Shown here one piece after another: positions 6,553 to 12,913 of a stretch of 16,462 nucleotides of DNA. How positions within the stretch are numbered: position 1 is the stretch's first letter; each line of letters starts with the position of its first letter. The translations under genes and the position numbers were made by a program. Source of the DNA: Methanobacteriota archaeon (lineage in GTDB: Archaea; Halobacteriota; Syntropharchaeia; JACQPP01); the NCBI GenBank assembly GCA_016207465.1, contig JACQPP010000064.1:1-16462 (forward strand), in the 5' to 3' direction. The notes under the pieces are model-generated. The model saw only the letters and a list, made by a program, of their open reading frames with translations. It searched no databases and was not told the origin of the DNA.

Positions 6553-7184
6553 GGCGACACCGCCTCACATCCGCCCTCACCGCCCTCCTCATCCTCACCG
6601 GCCTCTACGCCACATGCGTGGCCCTCGCCTACCTCCCCTCCACCCAGCCCGACGCGAAGCAAATCACCGTCACCGTCACCCGCCTCGAACCCGAGACCGC
6701 CCAGCTCGGCCGATACCGGGTCACACCGGCCATCCCCCTCGGAGTCCCCCCCGCCCTCTACATTGACAGCCCCCTCATCGAGACCCCCCGCCTCTGGGGG
6801 GCCCCCACAGGCTACATGAGCCTCCAGCCGGGCCAATCCTACACTCTCACCATCACCAACCGCAGCCTCCGCACCGAACCCCGCAACTGGGTCGAGCCCT
6901 GGGACCTCAAGCCCGCCCGCGAACCCCTCACCCAACGACAGAGCCGCGCCCTCCAGGCCCCCCGCAACACCCCCGCACTCATACTCGGGGCGGCGGAGCC
7001 CGGGGGATGGACCTACCCCATCGCCCTCGCGGGAATCCTGCTCCCGGCGTGGAGGAGGAAACTGCCCAAGACGACCATCGCATGGCTCATCCTCGCGTGG
7101 GCCCTCCTCGGGAGCGGGGTCCACGCGGGGGGATACCTCGCGGGACCCGGGGGGCTGGTGGTTCCACCGTGGCCGGCGAACTGA
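6549..7184 (+). CDS. Uncharacterised membrane protein, third gene of the radB operon
   Basis: I do not recognise this 211-residue protein. An N-terminal hydrophobic segment (about residues 8-28) after MRRHR is a signal anchor or signal peptide. The middle part (about 36-105) looks like a beta-rich extracytoplasmic domain: KQITVTVTRLEPET, then a segment with YMSLQPGQSYTLTITNRSL. Two hydrophobic stretches follow near the C terminus (about 155-168 and 175-205), separated by the basic WRRKLPK, which suggests that the ends face the cytoplasm. The start ATG overlaps the radB stop by 4 nt, so it belongs to that transcript, but nothing in it points to DNA metabolism. It ends 6 nt from the convergent thrC stop. 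Confidence 0.75.
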   Translation: MRRHRLTSALTALLILTGLYATCVALAYLPSTQPDAKQITVTVTRLEPETAQLGRYRVTPAIPLGVPPALYIDSPLIETPRLWGAPTGYMSLQPGQSYTLTITNRSLRTEPRNWVEPWDLKPAREPLTQRQSRALQAPRNTPALILGAAEPGGWTYPIALAGILLPAWRRKLPKTTIAWLILAWALLGSGVHAGGYLAGPGGLVVPPWPAN

Positions 7185-7190
7185 GGGGCC

Positions 7191-8381
7191 TCACGCCAGC
7201 AGCGCCCTCTTCAGCGCCCCCATGTTCCCCTCGACCTCGGTGGGCCTTCCGCACTCCTGGAGGATGGTCTCGGGGTCCTTGAGGAGGTGGCCGGTGGTCA
7301 CCATCACAATGGTCTCTCCCCTAGCGATTTCTTTTTGCTTCACCATCTTGCGGAGTCCGGCGAGGCTGGCGGCGCTGGCGGGCTCTACCCCGATGCCCTC
7401 GAGGCGGGCGAGGTCTCGCTGGGCCTGGAGGATTTCCTTGTCGGTGACGGCCACCATGTCGCCCTTGCTCTGCTGGAGGGCCCGGATGGCCTTGGGGGCA
7501 TTGACGGGGTTTCCGATGCGGATGGCGGTGGCCACGGTCTCGGGTTTGCGGACGGGAGTGACCTCGCGCTTTCCCGTCTGGTGGGCGTGGACGATGGGGG
7601 CGGCCCCCTGGGCCTGGACGCCGAGCATTCGGGGCCGGTTTTTGACGTAGCCCCACCACTGGAATTCATCAAAGCCCTTCCAGTAGGCGCTGATGTTGCC
7701 CGCGTTGCCCACGGGGAGGACGAGGCGGTCGGGGGCGCGGCCGAGTTCCTCGCAGATTTCGTAGGCGGCGGTTTTCTGTCCTTCGAGGCGGTAGGCGTTG
7801 ACACTGTTGAGGAGGTAGAACTCGCCGGATTCGCAGAGCTGGGCCACCAGTTTCAGCGAGGCGTCGAAGTTCCCCTTGATGGAGAGGACGCGGGCGCCGT
7901 GCATCATGGCCTGGCTGATTTTACCGAGGGCCACCTTGCCCTGGGGGAGCAGCACTACGCAGTCGAGGCCGGCCTTGGCGGCGTAGAGGGAGAGGGAGGC
8001 GGAGGTGTTGCCGGTGGAGGCGCAGGCGACGCGCTTCATTCCGAGCTGGAGGGCCATGGTGACCCCCACGGTCATGCCCCGGTCCTTGAAGGAACCGGTG
8101 GGGTTCATCCCCTCGTGCTTGACGTAGACCTCGCGGAGCCCCAGTTCCTCTTCGAGGCGGGGGCAGCGGTAGAGGGGGGTGGCCCCCTCCTGGAGGGTGA
8201 CGGGGGGGATGCGGCATGGCAACATCGCCTTGTATCTCCAGACCCCGCGGCCGTGGAAGCGGCGGGGGCGGAGGCCGGTGTAGATGACGTCGAGGAGGCC
8301 CCCGCAGCGGGGGCAGTGATGCTGGTTGGCCGCGGCGTGGACGGGGCGGTGGCAGTCGAAGCAGCGGAGCCCGGGCTTCAT
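7191..8381 (-). CDS. thrC: Threonine synthase
   Basis: This 396-residue PLP enzyme converts O-phosphohomoserine to threonine and phosphate, the last step of threonine synthesis. A zinc-ribbon is visible at the N terminus (C7, C10, C23, C26, then GGLLDV), a hallmark of the archaeal-type enzyme. The PLP lysine is K99 in NPTGSFKDRG, followed by ACASTGNTSASLSLYAAKAG, and the phosphate-binding loop is PVGNAGNISAYWKG. VEPASAASLAGL near the C terminus is also a threonine-synthase signature and argues against cysteate synthase or other paralogues, though these are close relatives. Its ATG overlaps the alaS stop by 4 nt (8378-8381), so it should be translated by coupling from an alaS-thrC message. Confidence 0.93.
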   Translation of the reverse strand: MKPGLRCFDCHRPVHAAANQHHCPRCGGLLDVIYTGLRPRRFHGRGVWRYKAMLPCRIPPVTLQEGATPLYRCPRLEEELGLREVYVKHEGMNPTGSFKDRGMTVGVTMALQLGMKRVACASTGNTSASLSLYAAKAGLDCVVLLPQGKVALGKISQAMMHGARVLSIKGNFDASLKLVAQLCESGEFYLLNSVNAYRLEGQKTAAYEICEELGRAPDRLVLPVGNAGNISAYWKGFDEFQWWGYVKNRPRMLGVQAQGAAPIVHAHQTGKREVTPVRKPETVATAIRIGNPVNAPKAIRALQQSKGDMVAVTDKEILQAQRDLARLEGIGVEPASAASLAGLRKMVKQKEIARGETIVMVTTGHLLKDPETILQECGRPTEVEGNMGALKRALLA

Positions 8382-11122
8382 TTCAGCCCCCGGAGGTGAA
8401 CGCGGGCCTTCTCCAGGGCTTCCGGTATCTTCTCCACACGGGTTCCCCCGCCCTGGGCGAGATTATGCTTTCCCCCCCCGGAGCCCCCCAATATTTCGCC
8501 GGCGAGCTTGGCGAGGGGACGCGCGTCCCCGCCCGGGGGGGCGGAGGCCACAATCCTGACCTCGGTCCCCTGGGGGACGAGGAGGAGGCTGTGGGCCCCC
8601 TGGCGGCCAAGCTCGATGGCGATTTTCACGGCGAGATCGGGGGGGGTGTCGCGGGCCTCACGGAGGACGGCGCGGCGGGAGCCGAGGGTCTCGGCCTTCT
8701 GGAGCCACTGGGCGGCGAGGCCAAGGGCCGCGGCCTCCTGGAGCTGCTCCTTGTCCTTCTGGAGCTGCTTCCACTCCTGGAAGAAGCGCTCCACGGTCTT
8801 GGGGAGGGCTTCGGGCTGGACGCGGAGGGCGCCGCTGGCCTCTTCGAGGAGGCGGGTGCGCCGGCGGATGTGGCGGAGGGCGGCCTCTCCGGCGGCATAT
8901 TCGAGGCGCTCGACGCCGTCCTGGATGCGCTCGCTGCGGAGGAGGACGATGGGGCCGAGGATGCCGGTGGTGGGGAGGTGGGTGCCCCCGCAGGCCTGGA
9001 CGTTGCCGTCCACGGTGACGGTGCGGATTTCGGCGCCGGGGGGGATGCCCCCCTGGTAGAGGACGAACCCGTGCCTCTTCTCGGCGGTGTTGCGCTCCAC
9101 GAAGGCGCACTCGACGGGGAGGTTGGACATGGCCATCTCGTTGGCGAGCCCCTCAATCTGCTCCAGCTGCGGGGGGGTGATGCGCTGGTAGTGGGAGATG
9201 TCGAGGCGGGCGGAGTCCACCTGCTTGTGGGCCCCGGCCTGCCACGCGTGGGGGCCGAGGACCCGGCGGGCGGCCTCGAGGACGAGGTGGGTGGCGGTGT
9301 GGTGGCGGGCGAGGGCCATGCGGCGCTCGGGGTCCACCCTGCCCTCCACGATTGCGCCCGGGGAGAGCCCCGCGGTCTCCGCCAGTTTGTGGAGGATGAC
9401 CCCCTGGGTCTCCTGGACGTCCACCACCTTCATCTCCCGGTCCCCGGCGTGGAGGGTCCCGTGGTCGCAGTCCTGTCCGCCGCCCTCGGGGTAGAAGGCG
9501 GTCTGGTCGAGGACCGCCCAGGGGCCGAGGACCTTCTGGACCCGGGCGGTGAATCGGAGGGTGTGGAAGTCCTCGTGGTAGAGGTGGCGGGTGGAGGGGA
9601 GGCCGGTGGTGTCGGGGAGTTTCGCCCCCCCGGCGGCCTGGGCCTCGGCCTGGCTGTGGCGGCGGGCCACCTGGGAGTAGAAGTCCTCCGGGACCTCGAC
9701 GGCGAGCCCCATTTTCTCCCCGGCCTCGCGGGCCAATTCGGGGACGAGGCCGTGGGAGTCGTAGAACTCCACCAGCACCTCGGGCCCGATGCCCCCTCCC
9801 TGTCTCGCCTCTTCGAGGCGGCGGGAGATGAGGCGCATGCCGCGCTCCACGGTCTCCCGGTACCTCTGCTCCTCGAGGCGCACCATCTCCAGGAGGGTCT
9901 CCAGGTTGTCAATGTCGGTATGCCGTCGCCCTTCGGGCGACGGCGGCCAACCACTGGGAGGGACGAGGTGCCAGCGGACGACCTCGGCGAGGCTCTCCCG
10001 GATCCCGAGGGAGTCGAGGAGGCGGCGGGTCTTGCGGAGGACGAGGCGCACCAGGTATCCGGCCTTCCCATTGCTGGGGACGACCCCGTCGCGGAGCATC
10101 CAGGCGAGGCAGCGGGTGTGGTCGGTGATGGCGTAGGCGGACTCCAGGGGCTCCAGGAGTTTGCGGAGTTCCCCGGGGTCCATCTTCACCTCGCGGGCCA
10201 CCTCGGCGCGGAGGGAGGCGAGTTTCGTCCCCTGGAGGTTGGCGAGGGCTCCGGCGCGGCGGGCCACGTGGGCGAGGAGGTCCCGGTGCTCCTTGGCCTC
10301 GCTGCCGAGGCCCGCCATCTGCCGGACCCGGGAGACGATGTCGGGGAAGATGGCGTCGTAGACGGTGGGGGTCCCCTGGCTGGCCCAGGTGAATCGTTCC
10401 AGGCCGTAGCCGGTGTCCACGATGCGGCGCTCCATGGCCCGGTATTTCTCCCCCTCCACCTCCACGGTCCCCCCCGGGTGGACCTCCAGGTCCATGAAGA
10501 CAAGGGTGGCAACCTCCAGTCCTCCCAGCAGGACCTCGACGCTGGGGCCCGCGTTGCCCCCGCCATACCAGAGCTTCTCCTTGTAGGTGATGGCCTCCCC
10601 CCGGGCGCCGAGGCCCCGGAGGAGTTCGTCGCAGTACTGGATGGTCTGGTCCTTCCAGTAGACCTCCCGCTGGGGGGTGTTGAAGGCGTGGTGGGCCATC
10701 ATCTCGAAGGCGGAGAGGTGGCGCCCGGAGCGCCCGACGCTCTCCAGGTCGTCGAGGCGGATGCAGGGCTGGGAGAGGGCGAGGGGGTTGGCCGGGGGGG
10801 GAACCTGGCCCGAGGTGACCCAGGGCTGGAAGTCGTAGATGCTGGCGTTGGTCAGCAGGACGTCCTCCCTCCAGCGGGCCACCACCGGGTAGGGGGCAAG
10901 GCGGGCGTGGCCCCGCTTCTCGAAGAAGCCCAGATAGGCCTCGCGCATCTCGCCGAGGGTGTGGCGGCGGAGCGGGGGGGCCCCGATGAACCCGTAGGGC
11001 TCGCAGGGGGCGTCCCCGCAGGTCCTCCGGCCGGGGTCGCGGCTCCAGTAGCGGGCCCCGCAGGAGGCGCACTCCCGCCTCTGGAGCCCCTCCCTCCGGA
11101 AGAAGGGGATTTCGCCGAGCAT
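8378..11122 (-). CDS. alaS: Alanyl-tRNA synthetase, archaeal type
   Basis: The 914-residue enzyme charges tRNA-Ala. It starts with an archaeal-specific N-terminal cysteine cluster (C18, C21, C35, C40) before the class II catalytic core, where PPPANPLALSQPCIRLDDLE, HLSAFEMMAHHAFN and YGGGNAGPSVEVL are seen. The editing domain has the zinc ligands H608/H612 (HHTATH) and C711/H715 (CGGTH), so deacylation of Ser-tRNA and Gly-tRNA should work. The C-terminal domain ends with AGEILGGSGGGKHNLAQGGG, the usual C-Ala pattern. Length is normal for archaea. One oddity lies at about residues 390-402, in the helical tRNA-recognition region, where a palindromic repeat (9922-9957) encodes a Pro/Arg-rich stretch. 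A TATA-like box is about 32 nt upstream of the ATG; thrC follows with a 4-nt overlap. Confidence 0.97.
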   Translation of the reverse strand: MLGEIPFFRREGLQRRECASCGARYWSRDPGRRTCGDAPCEPYGFIGAPPLRRHTLGEMREAYLGFFEKRGHARLAPYPVVARWREDVLLTNASIYDFQPWVTSGQVPPPANPLALSQPCIRLDDLESVGRSGRHLSAFEMMAHHAFNTPQREVYWKDQTIQYCDELLRGLGARGEAITYKEKLWYGGGNAGPSVEVLLGGLEVATLVFMDLEVHPGGTVEVEGEKYRAMERRIVDTGYGLERFTWASQGTPTVYDAIFPDIVSRVRQMAGLGSEAKEHRDLLAHVARRAGALANLQGTKLASLRAEVAREVKMDPGELRKLLEPLESAYAITDHTRCLAWMLRDGVVPSNGKAGYLVRLVLRKTRRLLDSLGIRESLAEVVRWHLVPPSGWPPSPEGRRHTDIDNLETLLEMVRLEEQRYRETVERGMRLISRRLEEARQGGGIGPEVLVEFYDSHGLVPELAREAGEKMGLAVEVPEDFYSQVARRHSQAEAQAAGGAKLPDTTGLPSTRHLYHEDFHTLRFTARVQKVLGPWAVLDQTAFYPEGGGQDCDHGTLHAGDREMKVVDVQETQGVILHKLAETAGLSPGAIVEGRVDPERRMALARHHTATHLVLEAARRVLGPHAWQAGAHKQVDSARLDISHYQRITPPQLEQIEGLANEMAMSNLPVECAFVERNTAEKRHGFVLYQGGIPPGAEIRTVTVDGNVQACGGTHLPTTGILGPIVLLRSERIQDGVERLEYAAGEAALRHIRRRTRLLEEASGALRVQPEALPKTVERFFQEWKQLQKDKEQLQEAAALGLAAQWLQKAETLGSRRAVLREARDTPPDLAVKIAIELGRQGAHSLLLVPQGTEVRIVASAPPGGDARPLAKLAGEILGGSGGGKHNLAQGGGTRVEKIPEALEKARVHLRGLK
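9922..9957 (+). repeat. Palindromic element copy C, inside alaS
   Basis: GCCGTCGCCC (9922-9931), loop TTC, GGGCGACGGC (9935-9944): a perfect 10-bp stem. GGCCAACCAC follows directly (9945-9954), as in copy B. The element lies antisense to alaS and is read there as about GWPPSPEGRRH, between WHL and the helix IDNLETLLEMV. Confidence 0.72.
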
Positions 11123-11148
11123 GATGTCTGCTGAACATAGAGGGAGGA

Positions 11149-11160
11149 AGTAAAAGAATT
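11149..11160 (-). promoter_or_regulatory. TATA-like box of alaS-thrC
   Basis: Minus-strand AATTCTTTTACT, centred about 32 nt before the alaS ATG (11122). Transcription would begin about 11128, giving a leader of only a few bases. Confidence 0.45.
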
Positions 11161-11169
11161 TGCGCAGAC

Positions 11170-11233
11170 CTCACCCCAAGGGGGGGAAGCATATATGCCC
11201 CCCCACCCCGCGGGGGGGAAGTTGATATGCCCC
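11170..11233. repeat. Tandem 32-bp direct repeat between alaS and the DUF1614 gene
   Basis: Unit 1 (11170-11201) and unit 2 (11202-11233) are identical at 26 of 32 positions. Each carries CACCCC, a run of seven G, AAG, then a TATA-like ATATG, and CCCC. Within unit 1 the G7 run and the C7 run that follows CATATATG can pair. The array separates the divergent promoters and may hold two copies of a protein-binding site. Confidence 0.6.
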
Positions 11234-11282
11234 CTCAAGTTCCGCCGGGTGGAGGGGGGCCGTCGGGCGTCGATGTTCGCGG

Positions 11283-11297
11283 TAGAAAGTATATATC
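11283..11297 (+). promoter_or_regulatory. Promoter of the DUF1614 gene (BRE + TATA)
   Basis: TAGAAAG followed by TATATAT (11290-11296), centred about 31 nt before the ATG at 11324. The purine-rich BRE-like stretch and the spacing fit a near-leaderless archaeal promoter, and this decides the start codon. Confidence 0.7.
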
Positions 11298-11323
11298 CGC
11301 CAACACCAAACCCTCCCCCCTGC

Positions 11324-12091
11324 ATGGAACCCCTGACCCGGGAGGCCCCCCGCTGGCTCCCCCGGATGCGGTTCGGCCAGCGCACCTGGTACCTGGTGAC
11401 CCCCCAGGAGCCCCGGGAGTTCCTCTTCCTTCTCCTGCTGCTGGTGCCGGTGGCCGTGGTGGCCCTGGAGGCCCCCCTGGGGGCCCTCCCCCTGCCCCCC
11501 GTGCTCCTGGCGGGTCTTCTCCTGGCCATGCTCTTCGGGGGCAGCGTGGAGGTCCCCGTGTTCCACGGCCTGCGGAGCCGGAAGCCCACCTACAGCACGG
11601 CGGAGCTGGACATCCTGGAGGAACTCTACCATGTGGACATCCGCGCGGGGCTCGCCACCGGGGGAGAGCGGGTCTACCGCTCCAAGGTGGCCCTGAACCT
11701 CGGGGGGTTCGGGGCGCCAGTGGTCCTGGCGGCCCTCATCCTCTGGATGGGTCCGGGCGCGGCCTTCCACTTCCAAGCGGTGGCCCTCATGCTCCTGGTG
11801 GCTCTCGCCACCCACCTCCTCGCCGAAATCCGGCCGGGCATCGGGTTCCTCGCCTCCCCGGCCCTGGGAATCCTCCCCATCCCCCTGGCCCTCCTCCTCT
11901 CCGACCGGGCGGGGCTCCTGGGGCTCGCCGCCGGGGCCCCGGGCATCCTCATCGGCCTCGCCGCCCTCCTCGTCTCCACCAACCGGGAGAAGAATGGGGC
12001 GCCCGTTTTTTCTCTGGGGGGCGCGGGGGTCTTCCCCGCCATCTTCCTCAGCCAGATGCTGGCGGCCCTCCTGGTCTTCCTCGGCAGATAG
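11324..12091 (+). CDS. DUF1614 family multi-pass membrane protein
   Basis: The 255-residue protein matches the DUF1614 pattern I know from archaea: an N-terminal hydrophobic pair (about residues 33-72), the motif LFGGSVEVPVF, where relatives have 'S-x-x-N-I-P', a short polar loop, KVALNLGGFGAPVVLAALIL (typical N-x-G-G-x-x-x-P), and a C-terminal LGGAGVFPAIFLSQMLAALL, where relatives have 'G-G-A-G-x-F-D-G-I-F-L'. About six or seven membrane segments are likely. The function of the family is not known. The frame stays open 43 codons upstream, but that stretch holds the TATA box at 11290, so ATG 11324 is chosen. The gene is divergent from alaS and convergent with rnhB. Confidence 0.85.
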   Translation: MEPLTREAPRWLPRMRFGQRTWYLVTPQEPREFLFLLLLLVPVAVVALEAPLGALPLPPVLLAGLLLAMLFGGSVEVPVFHGLRSRKPTYSTAELDILEELYHVDIRAGLATGGERVYRSKVALNLGGFGAPVVLAALILWMGPGAAFHFQAVALMLLVALATHLLAEIRPGIGFLASPALGILPIPLALLLSDRAGLLGLAAGAPGILIGLAALLVSTNREKNGAPVFSLGGAGVFPAIFLSQMLAALLVFLGR

Positions 12092-12128
12092 AGATGCCCC
12101 GGGCGAAGGCATCCGCTCAAGGCAAGTG

Positions 12129-12188
12129 AAAAAGTGGAAATTTGGTATTGGTTTGAGGGGATGGATAGGACGATACCAAATTTCCAAT
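12129..12188 (-). ncRNA. Candidate small RNA: 14-bp stem, 24-nt loop, T5 end
   Basis: Perfect 14-nt arms at 12173-12186 and 12135-12148 (minus strand TGGAAATTTGGTAT and its complement) enclose a 24-nt pyrimidine-rich loop with CCTATCCATCCCCTC. A minus-strand TATA box (12207-12219) is centred about 25 nt before the first arm, so the transcript would begin where the stem begins. The second arm is followed by CTTTTTC (12128-12134), a plausible archaeal terminator. The expected RNA is about 55-60 nt with no reading frame. Convergent genes flank it, so an unusual bidirectional terminator is the main alternative. No known RNA family is recognised. Confidence 0.45.
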
Positions 12189-12206
12189 AATAACTATACC
12201 CCCTAC

Positions 12207-12219
12207 CTATATATTAAAC
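12207..12219 (-). promoter_or_regulatory. TATA box of the candidate small RNA
   Basis: Minus-strand GTTTAATATATAG preceded by the purine-rich GTGAA. No coding gene starts downstream on this strand, which makes a promoter here unexplained unless a non-coding RNA is made. Confidence 0.5.
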
Positions 12220-12280
12220 TTCACCCACTGTAGCCTGTTTTGGTCCATCCAAGGCCCCTTTTCATCCTGCAAGTGAACGC

Positions 12281-12913
12281 CTATATTTGGTCGAGGCGAG
12301 GCTCGGGGCGTGCGGTTTTCCAGGAGCAGCGGACGTAGGGGGGATATGGCCCCCGGGCGCGGGCCCCCTCCAGCCATCGGCGGGTGACGGGGTCGCTGGG
12401 GTATCCGCTCCCCAGGGTCTCTCCGGTTCGGGCCTCCAGGGCCCTCATGGAGGCGTCCCGCCGGACCTTGGCGATGATGGAGGCCGCGGAGACGATGGGG
12501 TGGTTCTCGTCGGCCCGGTGCTCGGCCACCACCCGGGCCTCGAAATCGAGCCCCTGGGCCACGTTGCGGGCGAACCTCCCCGGGTTCACGTCGGCGGCGT
12601 CGAGGATGGCCCGGGTGGGGCGGAGGGCCTGGAGGACCCGACGGTAGCACTGGACCAGTATCTTGTTCATTGTCAGAACCTTGCGGAGTTCGTCGATCTG
12701 GGCGGCGGTGACCTCCACCACCTCGACCTTCCCGAGGGCCCGCAGGACGGGGTCGAGGGCCTCCCTCCGGCGGGGGGCGAGTTTCTTGGAGTCCCGCACC
12801 CCCAGGCCCGGGAGTACGCCGAGGCGGGGCTCCTCCACGGCGAGGCCCGCGACGAACATGGAGCCGAGGACCGGCCCTTTCCCCGCCTCATCCACCCCAG
12901 CCACCAGTCCCAT
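12281..12913 (-). CDS. rnhB: Ribonuclease HII
   Basis: The 210-residue enzyme removes RNA from RNA-DNA hybrids and single ribonucleotides from DNA. The active-site acids are D8 and E9 in AGVDEAGKGPVLG, D105 in AILDAAD and D135 in HRADENHPIVSAASIIAKV, so all four metal-binding residues of type 2 RNase H are present. The GKG loop that recognises the RNA-DNA junction follows D8-E9. Length fits archaeal RNase HII. The start ATG shares one base with the stop of mtnA (TAATG), so it depends on translation of that gene; the frame is open further upstream only within mtnA. There is no housekeeping partner downstream: the gene ends at the AT-rich region. Confidence 0.96.
   Translation of the reverse strand: MGLVAGVDEAGKGPVLGSMFVAGLAVEEPRLGVLPGLGVRDSKKLAPRRREALDPVLRALGKVEVVEVTAAQIDELRKVLTMNKILVQCYRRVLQALRPTRAILDAADVNPGRFARNVAQGLDFEARVVAEHRADENHPIVSAASIIAKVRRDASMRALEARTGETLGSGYPSDPVTRRWLEGARARGPYPPYVRCSWKTARPEPRLDQI

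Noticed and set aside
8318..8345. GGTTGGCCGCGGCG inside thrC as a possible fourth palindromic element
   Set aside because: The GTTGGCC tail is present but no stem-loop adjoins it, and it encodes a zinc-ribbon segment of normal length.
10785..10812. GGGGTTGGCCGGGG inside alaS as another element copy
   Set aside because: No hairpin adjoins it and it encodes the conserved PPPANPL motif of archaeal AlaRS.
8396..11134. A 912-residue open frame on the plus strand
   Set aside because: It is antisense to alaS along its whole length, has the repetitive Gly/Glu/Ala/Leu/Val composition of shadow frames in GC-rich DNA, and no family motif.
12207..12240. Plus-strand promoter from the same TATA sequence
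   Set aside because: The bases upstream are pyrimidine-rich rather than BRE-like and no gene or structure starts downstream before the convergent rnhB end.
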